From Plantago major (Eukaryota; Streptophyta; Magnoliopsida; Lamiales; Plantaginaceae), in NCBI GenBank assembly GCA_026545765.1, contig CM048839.1:89728414-89792413 (forward strand): a DNA stretch of 64,000 bases. Direction: 5' to 3'. The position numbers and the translations under genes were made by a program. The notes below the pieces were generated by a model. The model saw nothing but the letters and a program-made list of their open reading frames with translations. It made no database searches and had not been told where the DNA came from. Positions within the stretch are counted from its first letter, which is position 1; each line of letters begins with the position of its first letter. Shown piece by piece: positions 1 through 12,253 of this stretch.

Positions 1-602
1 CCAAATCGTAAATAGCAGATATAATGATCGCCATCGCTTTTAAAAAGTAACTTGTAATAGTGTACAAATATGAACTTTAAGCAACATAAACATACCGCAA
101 TAGACGATGCCCGACATTGGTCCATACCCCGCTTCTTCGCTGCCTTCTTGAAGATGGCATACTTGGATGTCACCTCCCGTACACCGAATCAAACCAGATC
201 TAGTCAACAATTTATCATCTACAAGTAATAGAGCATACACGTAATGCTAGATTGCAAAACACATATATACGCACCGATTGATAATAATCGATATGAGATC
301 GCCTCCCAAGGTGGTGAACGGCCCTTCCGCCAGACGATCGGGATGCCCGTTACGCTGTTGGTCCAAGCAACGCCCGACATCGCTACCGTAGGCATCCCAA
401 AGGGCCCACTCATGCATCAACTGTGGAGGATTGGGCCACCCCGATCCCGAATGGCCTTCCACGCATGCAGACCATATCCTCAGATTTGGATCCCATACCT
501 CGTAAACACGCCCGGATCTGGGATCAACCGCCGGGAATGAAGTACTCCTTCTACATTCCCAATTTCATACAACATCCAAAGTCAATACATGTCCTAACAA
601 CA

Positions 603-1055
603 TAACAGATATGGTGACTAACATATCAACCAAATAAAGTGGCTAACATACCACTGACATATAGTGGCTAACATACCACTCACATATAGTGGCTAACATA
701 CCACTCACATTGTCCTAAAATTTACTAACACAATGAAGCATAACATATCACCCAAATAAAGTGGCTAACATACCACTCACATTGTCCTAAAATTTACTAA
801 CACAATGGTGACTAACATATCACCCAAATAAAGTGGCTAACATACCACTCACATACAGTGGCTAACATACCACTCACATTGTCCTAAAATTTACTAACAC
901 AATGGTGACTAACATATCACCCAAATAAAGTGGCTAACATACCACTCACATACAGTGGCTAACATACCACTCACATTGTCCTAAAATTTACTAACACAAT
1001 GGTGACTAACATATCACCCAAATAAAGTGGCTAACATACCACTCATATTAAAACG
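603..1055. repeat. Tandem repeat, 97-bp period, inside the CACTA element
   Basis: The motif AATGGTGACTAACATATCAC recurs at 804, 901 and 998, giving a 97-bp period. Each long unit holds two shorter repeats built on AGTGGCTAACATACCACTC, a short imperfect palindrome, so the array has at least two levels. Shorter, less regular copies fill 610-800. It lies between the transposase remnant and the left side of the window, probably in an intron or spacer of the CACTA element. No coding role is apparent. Confidence 0.9.
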
Positions 1056-1099
1056 ATTAATTATAATTACAAACAAATGAATGTCATATTTTAACTTAC

Positions 1100-1640
1100 C
1101 CTCAGCTCATCGAAGTACTCGGCCCTCATGCGCTCCGAGATGTGGCTCCAACACTCACCACCCCGCCTTTGGGTTCTCTCCCGCCCTAAGATGTCACCTA
1201 GTTTGTTGTGCACCTCCGAGGCCATAAGTCGTTGTCAATGTATAAGATACAAGAAACGAATATGCATTACTTTAGTACAACAATTTATACTTGTCAACTA
1301 TCATTATCGCTATGTTTTAGATATTTAAGAAGAATGTATAATACTTACTTGGGCAGACCAATAGGGAAAATCACAGCAAGCCGTCCCACGGACGTTGGGA
1401 TTGTTTGGATCGAACACGAGGTAGGGACAATCGTGGTCGCCCTCCAAAGATGTGTCCGGCCGACCGGTAGCCACGGCCGCTCTCTCGCCTCGGGGTCTCA
1501 GAATCCGAGACCTGCCGTCACGATCTTCGAGCCCTCCTCGTGACGGTGTCCCCGACCCACCACTATCATGCCGCGTGGGGGGACGATAGTGGACGGCCTC
1601 GTCATGCATCTGCAAAAAATGTAATAAATACAATAAAATG
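1100..1640 (-). pseudogene. Possible second CACTA reading frame (downstream of the transposase)
   Basis: On the minus strand an open stretch of about 100 codons (1633-1325) carries the phrase VFDPNNPNVRG. It is followed around 1230-1100 by a second open stretch with SERMRAEYFDEL. Autonomous CACTA elements usually carry a second gene (TNP1-like or Ptta/En-Spm type) after the transposase, and this is the expected place and strand. I do not recognise a specific domain with certainty and cannot place its introns. The assignment rests on position and on the G/C-richer composition compared with the flanks. It could also be captured host sequence. Confidence 0.3.
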
Positions 1641-1879
1641 TGTTAGTACGAGTTATAATACATAACATTATAATAACACATATAATTACTCATAATACAC
1701 ATAATATACCGTTATCGCGTCCTCTAAGACTACATATTGGTCCTCGTGCGATCAAACAACTCATCATCCGCTTCTATGGGATCTTCGCTTGTTTATCGAC
1801 ATCCTCTTGTTGGTACGAGTTCGTAATCGAGTCGTCTTTCTCAATGTACTCCACTTTCGAAAAGCACGAATAGGTACCG

Positions 1880-4620
1880 CAGCCTAACCATTCCCCTTAT
1901 CGCGTTTTCGCTTGGATATTCAAGAAACACCACTTGTCGCTTGAGTCGCCGTAATAAATGGTTCATACTTGGTTCGTACCTCTTCTTTCGTTCACATCAA
2001 CCATTTCAAACCGCTGTTCTTCCTCGTACCTCCCGGATTAGGATCATACCACTCAACGTCAAACAAGAAGGTTCGTTTAAATGGCAATCCGAATATTCAA
2101 TCCTCACAATTCGCTTTAGCTTGCCCGGAAATCAAACAAAGTAGCGTCTCCATACTCTTCTCGCACCATTAACACACACCCCGGAGTTGCTTGTCGCCAT
2201 GGCCGTGTTACATTCAGTCATGTGGAACCTAAGGCCATTGACTATATAACCTGGGAATGTGTAGACCTTTTTGAATAGCCCTTCTGCGAGAGCCTTTAAG
2301 TATATGCACGTGACGTTGTTAATAGGATTCCGGACATACTCTCAGAACCAACTGGAAATTCAGGAAATTTTTGAGTCAAGTAGTTCCTCTAGTGTATCCT
2401 CTGTCATCTGAGGATTTTCTTCCAAACAACGCTTTTTGAAAAAACTGCAAACATTGATTCATTGATAAGTCTATAATTGAAGTAGAGACTTGCGTAGCTA
2501 TATTAAAATTTAAATAAATGGTTGCTGACCTCGCAAATAGTACCATATACTGGTCAACCTCAAAGACAATTGTGAGGACATAATATTGAGTCGCTTTCAA
2601 CTCTTTATCCGTAAGATATTCTTTCTTAGCTGCACCAAGAGGTCTCCCGATACCACGAAGAGATAGGGAAAACTCATCATCCGCTTGAACTACGAATGTG
2701 TCTGCATTTCGAGCCGGCCTTGCTGTCTTCGTAGGGACGTGTTCATCAAAGTAATAAGAGCAGAAGGTTGCAGTTTCCTCTCGAATGTAGGCATTGGCAA
2801 TTGATCCTTCATGCACTCACCGGGGGGCAGATTGTACGGTGTGAGCATAACTGGCCAACAAGAGTATTTACGTTCACTACCGAACGGGTTAAAACCATCC
2901 GTACAAAGTCCCAAACGTACATTTCTAGATTCGGCTGCAAACTCTGGATATGTCCTGTCAAACGATTTCCATGCGGGTGAGTCTGCTGGATGGTCCATTC
3001 TACCACCTTCAGCATTATCCGAGATTACTCGCTCCTTGTGCCACCGCATTTTATCCGCAGAAGCACTTGAAGCATACAATCTTTTCAAACGAGGTGCTAG
3101 AGGGAAGTACCACATTTTCTTATGTGAGAGATTTTTCTTTTGTCGTTTCTTTGCAGCCCCCTCCTTGTAACGCTTGTGCTCCTTACCACGTAACTTGCAT
3201 TCTATTAGATCTGCATCCTCCTCCCAATATATCATGCACATTTTTGGACAACGATCTATGGTTACCACAGAAATTCTAATCCCGCATCTTTTCTTCGCTT
3301 GGTAAAAGTTGGTGGGAACTAGGTTTTCTTCAGACAAAGGTCCGACATTACGCCAACCCATTCATTGAAGCTCGTTTGATTGTCGCCATTAGCCTTCCAA
3401 CTCATTAGCCGAGATAACAAAGACAACTCGGTGAGCTTACACCCGGTAAACCGCTTCCTTGATGATTCTAACAAGTCAAAGAACAACCGATCCTCGGATT
3501 CGTGGTTCCTCCACCTCCACCTCGGTTTCGGTGTTGGTTGTGTCCTGAACTCCGCCTACAAAGATCGTACACCATTTGTTCGACTCGAATAGCATCACCT
3601 TGATTAGGATTGTTCCCCGACTTGTTCATTTTTCTCTTCCTTCCACGTTGTCCGTATTGGTCATATGTATTGACGGTCGCTTCCTCACCATGATGATTCC
3701 ATACCGATACGCAGCAGAATCCATTTTTCCTCAAGTCGGACTACCACTTTAGGAGTCACGTATTGCTTGTTTCAGACCGTTTCATTGCACAAGGACACTT
3801 TATCAACCCATCCTTTACACAAGCCGATTTGACATTGCAAATTCAATGAAACCTTCAACCCCTTTCAGAAAACTCCATTGAACTCTGCCATTGAGAGTAC
3901 GACAATACATCCATCCACGATCGGTATTCATTGAATAATTAGATAATAACCTGACACGTTTGAATTCATTAGATCGAGTTCTTTCATTTACGATAATAAA
4001 TCAATTTCACAATAATTCAATCAATTGCTACGTAATATAAGTTATATTAGCTCCAGTCAATTGTTACGGCATTACATAATATAAGTTACATCAGCTTCAA
4101 TTTTACCATAATGTTTGGTTTCATATATATATAAACTAATGATTACTAGTTATACAAGCATAGAGACAAAACGGATCAAACTCCTCATTCTCATGCACCC
4201 CCCTCCTCATCACTTGTGGCGCTCCCTACCACGTAACTTGCATTCCAATGCATCTACATCCTCCTCCCAATACACCATGCACATGTTCCGACAAGCGAAA
4301 GGCACTCGATAGGCGCCCCAAACCCCGCCTCTCCTCCATTGGAGGTATGACATGGGATTGCTTCCTCACCGTGATGAATCCATACATGATACTCGTGCAT
4401 GAATCCATAACGTCATAAGTGCTCGAATCTGCAGAGGCGTCATAAATTGCTTGTTTCGCAGGTTTTCAATGTGCAAGGACACTTTATCAACCCCCAATTG
4501 TACAAACCGGACGTCCCATGGCAAACGAGATGAAACCTTTAACCCTTCTACAAAACTCCTACAAACTCGCCATTTACCGCATTTATCGTACATCCATGAA
4601 CGGTCGGAATTCATTGTATA
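1880..4620 (-). pseudogene. CACTA transposase remnant (TNP2 type), internally deleted
   Basis: Reading right to left, a Transpos_assoc-type start (MNSDRSWMYDK) lies at 4614-4366 and a second diverged copy (MNTDRGWMY) begins at 3931. The TNP2 core is at 3361-2830: YFPLAPRLKRLYAS, MRWH, DHPADSPAWKSFDR, VRLGLCTDGFNPFG and WPVMLTPYNLPP. Directly after the last motif the sequence changes frame and runs into EGSIANAYIREETATFC, which belongs to the end of the DUF4218 region, then GRPLG. A DUF4216 piece (DVEWYDPNPGGT, then QVVFLEYP) follows at about 2090-1880. The long middle of TNP2 and most of DUF4218 are therefore missing. In whole elements this enzyme cuts and pastes the transposon by binding its terminal and subterminal repeats. 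This copy cannot do so. Confidence 0.85.
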
Positions 4621-5439
4621 TATACTTTATTTTTAACTGAGACGTTCAATTGATTAGATCATTTAATTTATTAGATCGATTCCAATTGGATAAGAAGATT
4701 GTAGAGGTTAATTGTTAATTATTATATGTTGCTTATAAATTAATTATTAATTAAGTGTTCGATATTTACAAAATTGGGAATATAATTTAACCATTTCAAC
4801 CTCTTAGTACATATATTATATACTTAACATACATATCAAATTAACTAATTACTCTATACATATCAATTACTACATATATTCATATCAAATTACATACTTA
4901 ACATACAAATTTATCAAATCAAAACTACATTTCTATACTTAACAAACATATCAAATTAACTAAACTAACTATATATACTTAACACACAAATCAAACTAAC
5001 TACATACATTCATACATACCAAACTTAATTAACATACTACATACATTCATATCATTAATTAAACTAACTATCAAATTGAACAAATTACATATAATTAATC
5101 AAATTAACTAAACTAACTACTACATACTTATCATATATACATATAATTGCTCAAATTAATCAAAATAAACAAAATCCCCAAATTTTAAAAAACTAGGGTT
5201 TTAGCCAAAATACCTTGATTAATCGGTAGAAATCTGAAATTGATCGAACAAACAAACTCCTTGTCCCACTAGCTTCGATTAGGCACCAAGATTGGCCGGA
5301 ATAACGAAGAATTCACCGGAAACCGAAGAGAGGAGAAGAAGAGAATGAGGAAGAAGGAGAAGAGGAAGAAAGTGAGGCATTACGCCTCTCGGTTATGAAA
5401 CTTCGGGCCGGACACGTATCCGTCGGCCCGTAGTCGATC

Positions 5440-5747
5440 CGTCACATGTGGCGGCGGATAGGTATCCGTCGCTATAAAGCGACGGATAATCTATCCGTCG
5501 CCCCGTTGTTTTAAAAAAAATTTCCTTTTTTTTATCAAAATCAAACTTAGGCGACGGATAATAATTCGTCGCTTCAATTTAGCGACGGATACGTTATCCG
5601 TCGCCAATAAGCGACGGATAACAATTATCCGTCGCCAATTGGGGCGACGGATAGATTCCGTCGCCCCAATAAGCGATCCGTCGTTATGGGGCGACGGATT
5701 TCATCCGTCGCCCCATAACGTCGTTTTTTCCAGCTTTTCTTGTAGTG
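5440..5747. repeat. CACTA subterminal repeats and right terminal repeat
   Basis: Around ten copies of a short motif, GCGACGGATA or its complement TATCCGTCGC, occur in both orientations, ending with TTTTCTTGTAGTG at 5735-5747. Such subterminal arrays are the transposase-binding sites of CACTA elements. The same motif is found at 6265-6460 and at both ends of the element at 29359-30359, which ties the three insertions to one family. Confidence 0.9.
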
Positions 5748-6505
5748 TAATACGAGCCAATTATACTACAACCACCAAAATCACTAAATGGTCTTTGAAC
5801 ACTCAACCAAATCTTACTAATCCTACTACATATACGAAAATATCAAATTAAATACCATACATACTTACAAACATCCTAACATGATACTAACAATTCAATT
5901 TCACAATAAATCTATCAATTGAACAACCTCAAACTTAACCCACTACTCAATATAAGCTAAACTAGCTAGTAGAAACTTCTAAAAACATACAATTGTTCGA
6001 AATTAGCAAAACTCCCAAATTTAACAAAGTAAGGGTTCTAGCCTAATACCTTCAATTACAGAAAAAATAGCTGAAGAATGATGAAATTGAATGGCCACCC
6101 GAGTTCCTTGTTTAACGAGCTTCGAAAAGAGTCCAAGATTGGCCGGAATGGTGGAGTTTTGATCGGAGTTGGCAATTGGGGGAAATTCGCGAGTTTGGGA
6201 GAGAGAAAGAAACATAACAGAAATGAGGAAGAAGAGGGCTACTGCCCGCTATTACTCAGATTTGGATAGCCTATCCGTCGCTATTTAACGACGGATAGCC
6301 TTATCCGTCATTAAGTTTTATTTTTTTATTTTTTTATTTAGTCAACTTAATTAGAGACGGATAGATTATCCGTCGCTAATTAGTGACGGATTAGCAACGG
6401 ATTGAGCAAATCGCTCAATCCGTCACTAATCGATGTTGATTCGTCGCTATTTAGCGATGGATAATATCTGAAATAGCGTTACAATTCCACAGTTTTCTTA
6501 TAGTG
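5748..6505 (-). mobile_element. Second CACTA element, right-end fragment
   Basis: It ends at TTTTCTTATAGTG (6493-6505), a variant CACTA terminus, with the same GCGACGGATA-type subterminal repeats just inside (6265-6460). The internal part (around 6000-6170) is a diverged copy of about 5165-5310 of the first element, sharing for example CAAGATTGGCCGGAAT. The simplest reading is that the first element landed inside this one, so that the remainder of this copy lies left of the window. It interrupts a Ty3/gypsy reverse transcriptase region that resumes at 6506. No intact gene is present; the short ORFs here are not convincing. Confidence 0.8.
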
Positions 6506-6944
6506 TGTTGAGGTCAGTGAAGTCGATGCACACTCGCCACTTGCCATTCTTCTTCTTTACTACCACAACCTTGGCTAACCAGTCTGGGTAGTGTACTTCG
6601 CGGACTGACCCGATGTCCAACAACTTTTGGACTTCTTCATTGATAACTTTGTTTCGCTCTGGAGCGAACTTCCTACGTTTTTGTCTGACTGGTGGGTAGT
6701 CTGGGTCCACTTCAAGCCTGTGAGTGATCACTTCCAGGTCGACTCATGTCATGTCTGCGTGCGACCAAGCAAAGCCGTCATGGTGAACTTTGAGAAATGT
6801 GATCAGTTGCTCCCTTAGCTCTGGTCTCAACCTTTCCCCAATCTGAACTTTGTGGTCTGGATGGTCTAGGTGAATCTGAACTTCATTGAGCTCTTCCATC
6901 CCTGGCTGATCTGGGTCGACTGGGGGGTTGAGGTGTTGTAATTG

Positions 6945-9268
6945 TTATAACTCGGCAGCCTTTGGCTTCAAGGCTTCCATGTAACATGTCCTCGTATCAC
7001 GCTGTTGTCCAAAGATCTCCATGACCCCCCACTTGGTAGGGAAGTGAATCACCTGGTGGTAGGTTGAAGGCACTGCTTTCATCTCATGAATCCATGGTCT
7101 GCCAAGGATTGCATTGTAGCTTGATGGACTGTCCACAATCAGGAACTTTGTCGGTAGGTTGACGCCTTCTGCGTAGCCAGGAAGGGTAACACTCCCAACG
7201 GTGTACTTCCTCTCTCCACTGAAGCCATATAGAGTTGTCGGCTGGCAGAGGATGGCAGTCTCATCTATGCCCATTTCTATCAGAGCATCTAGGAAAATGA
7301 TGTTAGCAGAGCACCCATTGTCAATGAGAACTCTCTTCGTAAGACAGTTTGCAATAAGAATAGAAATAACTAAAACATCGTCATGAGGACTGATTAGTTG
7401 CTTAGACTCTTGGTCTGAGAAGCTAATAGTTAAGTCAGACGAAGAGGTGTCTGATGCTCTGCGAGCATCAAGCTCAGGCTTTACCGTTTTCCTATGGCGC
7501 TTTGCCGCAGAGTATGAGACACCACTGATCTCTGACCCCCAAAGATGACGTTGATTACCTTCTTTGTCTGAGGGGGCTCAGGTGGATCAGTGCCCTGCCG
7601 ACTGGCTAGGGTCTTTTTACCTTTGTCAGAGAGGTACTCCGTCAAGTGTCCTCTCTTCAGAAGCTCGGCTACCTCCAGTCGAAGAGAGATACACTCTGCA
7701 GTTACATGCCCGTGGTCTCCATGGAACTCACACCACTTGTTGGTGTTTCTTTGATCTGGAGGTGTTTTGAGTTTCCCTGGCCACCTAACTCTGTCACCCA
7801 TGCTCTTTATGAGTGCTACACACTCTTCTGGTTCAATGTTGAGGGAGTAGCGCGGAGGTGGTGCTCGGGTTTCTGTCCTCCTTTGTTGGATTGGAGGGTG
7901 AGGTGGATTCACAACAGGTCTATGCCTTCTTTCGGTTGGGTGTGGCCTAGTGCGGTAGTCTGGAGCCCTACGTTCAACTCGTCTGTCAGGTTTGGGTTCC
8001 CTACGACCGCTCTGGCTCGACATGTAAGGTTTGTTGCCATCATCCTCCTCCCATTTGATTCGGGCCCATGCTTTGGCAAGCACGTCTTCCATTGTTCGAC
8101 ATGGGTACATGGTCAGCTCCTTGCAACCCTGAGTTTGGTGGCGATCCTTTACGGAAGGCATTGATAGTGGTGTCCTTATTGCAATTGGGGATTGACACCT
8201 TCTCCTTGTTAAATCTTGCGACGTACTCCCTGAGAGATTCGTTAGGTCTTTGCTGGACGCTATACAAGTCGTCCGACAGTTTCAAAAGTTTGCGACTGCT
8301 TGCGAGTTGTTCCACAAAGTAGTTGACTAATTGTACAAAAGAAGAAATGAAATTGTTGGGTAAGTTGGTATACCATTGTAGGGCTGGTCCGATCAGGCTG
8401 GAACCAAACCCTTTGCACATGCACGCCTCGTGAAGGTCTCTAGGGATGGCTATGGTGAACATCCTCTGTTTGTATTGGGAGACATGGTCGTTTGGGTCTG
8501 ATGTCCTATCATAAAGCTTCATGCTTGGGAAGGTGAACTTGGTTGGCATCTCCACCAATGCTATAGCGTCGGAGAAGGGAGAATTAGCAAAGCTATTAGG
8601 TAAGCTCTTCTTAATCGGTGCTGGCACTCCAGGGATTCTTTGGATCATCTACTCCAAGCTCACCAATTTGGAAGGCAATTCCTCATTGCTACTCCCTTGA
8701 CCTGCAGAGAGGGTTAGCAAGTTATCTACCTGACTTACGCTTTGATGGTGTTGCTGTGGTGATTCATCAGGCATCATCGGGTTAACACCCTCGAATGAGA
8801 CCCTCCTGCTGGTAATGCTCGGAGTGACCTCAAGGGCTGGTCTTGGCGGAGCATTCGCCACTTGAGAGACTGGAGTTATGGGAATCACCCCTCCGTCTCT
8901 TCAAAAGTTAGCGGGCGAGCCTCGATTGTGTAGTGTGGTGGGTTCTCCACCCCAATGACATGAGTCAGTCGGCGAGATGAGGCCACATCCGGTGCTGGAG
9001 TTTCCTAGTGGACAAAGGATTCCACCTTTTCCTTCAAGACCGAGTTCTCCTGACGGACGACACGGTTCTCATCCTTAAGGAGTCTGATCTTCTTGGCGTT
9101 CTCCTGCATCTGAGCCGTCAAGGCTCTGGTCTGGGCAGCGATGTTTGTCTCCTCTACCTCTTCGAGGACGTATTCATCTGACTGCGTCATGACGGATTGC
9201 TTAGCGTGTCGCGGTTGTTGCTTCTGGATTGCCTTTTTTGTTAGTCGGGGCCCCACGGTGGGCGGCAA
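6945..9268 (-). pseudogene. gag and protease region of the fossil Ty3/gypsy element
   Basis: The gag start lies just inside the LTR (MPPTVGPRLTKKAIQKQQ near 9268), with a short coiled-coil-like stretch. The structural gag domain follows at 8650-8040, then a basic Arg/Pro-rich linker and a Cys/His knuckle at about 7750-7700. The protease-like domain (7274-6945) keeps SSYNAILGRPWIHEM. In a live element gag forms the particle and the protease matures it. The region is a fossil and is not expected to make a working product. Confidence 0.8.
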
Positions 9269-9270
9269 AT

Positions 9271-10436
9271 TGTAGACGCTCAGAAATCTACAATCAAATT
9301 AGAATCTACAATCAAATTAGGGTTAGAAAATGGGGGCACCAGCAACCTGCAAGGCAACAATAGCAAACAGAGACGTGAGGTTCCAAGGTGACACCGGTGT
9401 GGTGCTGACCATATAGACTCCGACGCTCAAGTTAGTATGCCGGTAGAAGATGAATAGAGTAAAAAAGATAGAGAGAGGGATGGTGATTATCGACTTATCC
9501 TGTTGATGATTCGGCAGAGTATGGATGGATACCGGCGATAGGCTAGCTGACCTTGTTGGAAGAAGCTAGCTGGAAGTCGTCGGATAGTAATGGACGATGG
9601 TGGAAGTCGATAGACAGTGATGGGCGATGGTGGAAGGCAATAGACAGTGATGGACGTTGGTGGAAGGTGATAGACGGTGTTGGATGGTCGCAGATGGCCG
9701 GGAGCATTGATCAGATAGCTTCAGAGAGATGGAGGCGTTAGAGTGATAGCTAGGGTTTCCCGTAGTGTGAATGAGATACCTTCCTTCTTCCACCTTCCTT
9801 CCTATATAGACTCTCCATCCGTTAGAGTCCATCATACCCACCTCTCCTAGATTTCGGGTGAGATAGTTGGAGTCCTAGTGGGTTGGACCACGTCTTGATC
9901 AGTTGGGAGAGTCATCAGTCATACCACTTAAACGTTGAGCTAGTTTCCTATCTAGGCGGTTGATTGACTAGCCTTCTAACCCGTTGGCTGGTTGGTCCAT
10001 TAAGCGAGTAAGCTAGCTAGCTTGTCTACCAGGTGGATGGTTGGCGAGGTCAAATGAGTCAGGTAGCCTGTGGACTACATGGTTGGATGAGTGACTTAGC
10101 TTGGTGGGTTAGCTCCTTGACCTTTGGAATCCAATTCGCGTATAAAGCCAAAATGGACTTCTTAATGGACCTTGGATTGGGCCGTAGCCTTGGTGGACTA
10201 ATCAAGTACGAATTTTAGCCAATACATGCACACGGTCATATTTCGAGTAAGAAAGGAGACTAGAGGTGGTTGAGAGAAGGAAGGAAGTGGAAGGAAGAAG
10301 TCTTTTGAAGACGTTGGAATCTGTTAGCCTAACGTCCACGTTCTGATATCCTCGCTTACAAGAGGGGTTGGAAGAAACCCATCGCTTGAACACTCTTGAC
10401 TGACTAATAGCAATTCTCTCGAAAACCCTAACTACA
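9271..10436 (-). repeat. LTR of the fossil Ty3/gypsy element (5' LTR in its own orientation)
   Basis: The 1166-bp segment begins TGTAG on the plus strand and ends CTACA, the inverted tips expected of an LTR. It lies immediately outside the gag leader. A TATA-like TATATAG on the minus strand at about 9800 suits an LTR promoter. A short degenerate tandem array with the phrase AGTGATGGACGATGGTGGAA lies at about 9580-9680. The matching second LTR is not in the window, so the exact ends rest on the tips alone. Confidence 0.7.
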
Positions 10437-10950
10437 AGATATTATATGCATAAACATCCATTCGAAGGTTACAGCTCCACCACCGATCACCCTACTCCGT
10501 CCACCACCTCTCCTACTCGAGCTTCAGAGCTCACCATTCACATCCCGCCTAAAGTTAGCTAACTAATTCAGAGCTTACTATTACATATGCTCTCTTTATA
10601 CATGCATGCTTTCCGTCAGATGTGTATCACACACTCCGACTAAAATTAGTACAATACAAAGTTGTATTACAATTAGACTAGCCCAACAAATTAATAAATA
10701 CAGTGGTTAGTGGAGTTTAGTTTTATGACATTGTAGACTATATTAACCAAACAATCATAAATGAATGTGAGACACATTTATCAATTATCGATATGGATGG
10801 AGTAATTACAAATGTTAGTTTTATACTAAAATTATATATTTTGATATTAAAATATAGTTTCGCTACTTTTTATATTTGCATATTTATTTTAATTTATTAT
10901 CACGTAAACTTAGATAGATTAACCGCTAATGTATGAGGTTTTGTAAAACG
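10437..10950. other. Intergenic, no gene seen
   Basis: This is AT-rich host sequence between the fossil LTR and the promoter of the acetyltransferase gene. A short hairpin (AATACAAAGTTGTATT) sits near 10660. No reading frame or repeat with clear identity was found. Confidence 0.6.
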
Positions 10951-10952
10951 TG

Positions 10953-10958
10953 TATAAA
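10953..10958 (+). promoter_or_regulatory. TATA-like box of the acetyltransferase gene
   Basis: TATAAA in the context GTGTATAAAGG. A start about 30 bp downstream would open a pyrimidine-rich leader exon (about 10985-11330), which ends at a good donor, CAG/GTACCA. The start site itself is inferred. Confidence 0.4.
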
Positions 10959-12253
10959 GGTGTTTGATGATCTCAAAATATGATTTTGAGTGAAAGTAAT
11001 AGTGAGACTTGGAGAAGCATCTTTCCCAAGAGAGAACAAAAATCACCGAGTCGTTGACAAGCAACTTGTCTGTCTCTTCTCCTCTCCGAATCGATCGATC
11101 CTCTCTGAACCAAACCAAGCTCTGCACGAAAACCTCTAAACTCATCGAAACCTCTAAACTCATCGATTCTTTCTTTCCTTCCAACCCATCTGCAAGATTA
11201 CCAAATCCAATTTTAACTGCGCTTGCTTGCTTGCAATCTTCTTCCCCAACAAGTGATCAAACAATAACCAACTCCCCAAAACCATTCTGTTTCTGCAAAT
11301 TCCCACTTATGCTCCGCCTACGCTTTCAGGTACCAACTCCAATTTTCAATTTACTTTCTTTTATTTACTCTATTCCAATTATCTCTCTTCAAACTACATC
11401 AAATTCATTACTCATCGAATTGGATTTGATCTGGGTAATTTCATTTCTAAATCGCTTTTGATGATTTCACCAAATCGATATGCATTTTGTCATAATATTA
11501 CTATGTCCTATTTGTTAATCCCTTTTCTTCGATTTCAATATGGTTTCTTGGGATCTTTGACTTGTTATATTAGTCTCACTTTTTCGTCCTAGCTGGGGGG
11601 AGGAATTAAGTGGTGTTCGAGAAATATATGATAGCTTGTGAAGGAGGCCTTTGATGATTAGATATTGGTTGGGTTTTTATGGGATTTAGGCTTTTCATTT
11701 CTGAGCAGATCGCACTTCATACATAATACTACATCTTGTTATGTGTGTATGTTATATAAGAGAAGCTGTATGTTTGCTTACAATTCAGTCTATAGAATTC
11801 CATTTTCGCATCTGCAGAACTTATATAATTTCCTTTATATGCGGGTTAACTGTTAGAGTTACTAGTTTCTATACCAAAAGACCCATTTATGTTCCAAGTC
11901 ATTTCATGAAAGGTCAAATTTGTGTCAACCGGTTAATTCTGCTATATTTAAAAGACTAGGCTTTGTGAGGGGTCATGAAAGATAGTGGTTTGTACTTTGT
12001 ATGCTCGGCTTCTCTCTGGCGTCTCTCTTTTTGTCCGGGCATGTTGGAGATTCTGAAGAATGAACCAACGCTATTATATGTCCCCTTTATTACAATTTTT
12101 GGTTCTTAGGCATTACAGAATAAGCTTAGTGGCCAATGCCAAAAGATAGTTGTTTATAAGAGCTGGCTTCTCCTTTTCTCTTGGTGCATGATGGATAATT
12201 CTGAAGAGAGAATTCATGTAATCATAGATCTCTTACTTTATTGCCAGGGCTGC

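Larger units (their letters stand above)
1..5747 (-). mobile_element. CACTA DNA transposon, right part (left end outside window)
   Basis: The right end is the inverted terminal repeat CACTACAAGAAAA read on the minus strand at 5735-5747. About 300 bp of short subterminal repeats of the type GCGACGGATA/TATCCGTCGC lie just inside it (5440-5740). A minus-strand transposase of the CACTA (En/Spm) type lies within, starting near the right end as expected for this superfamily. The left end is not in the window. The AT-rich stretch 4630-5340 holds no gene I can see and may be intron or 5' leader. The bases after the end are TAA, the possible 3-bp target duplication, but the left partner cannot be checked. 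The element looks dead because its transposase is deleted and broken. Confidence 0.85.
6506..10436 (-). mobile_element. Fossil Ty3/gypsy LTR retrotransposon, truncated
   Basis: In minus orientation the order is LTR (10436-9271), primer-binding region directly inside it, gag (about 9268-7480), aspartic protease region (about 7280-6945) and the start of reverse transcriptase (6731-6506). The second CACTA element cuts it there. Signatures are a retrotransposon gag domain, a CEFHGDHGHVTAEC knuckle, the ILGRPWIHEM protease-region phrase and the RT phrase NGKWRVCIDFTDLN. The gag and protease style resembles the Tat lineage. The remainder of pol and the other LTR are not in the window. It is clearly a broken, truncated fossil with several interruptions, older than the CACTA insertions that disrupt it. 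Confidence 0.88.

Noticed and set aside
244-540. 98-codon plus-strand open frame at the left edge
   Set aside because: It lies antisense to the likely coding direction of the CACTA element and has no recognised domain.
603-1055. CRISPR-like regular repeats
   Set aside because: Units are contiguous tandem repeats without unique spacers, in plant nuclear DNA inside a transposon.
4115-4312. Plus-strand open frame in the CACTA element
   Set aside because: It is the reverse of a duplicated fragment of the minus-strand transposase.
11009-11461. 150-codon open frame before the acetyltransferase gene
   Set aside because: It overlaps a leader exon with a good splice donor at 11331, is Ser/Pro/Thr-biased and has no family likeness.
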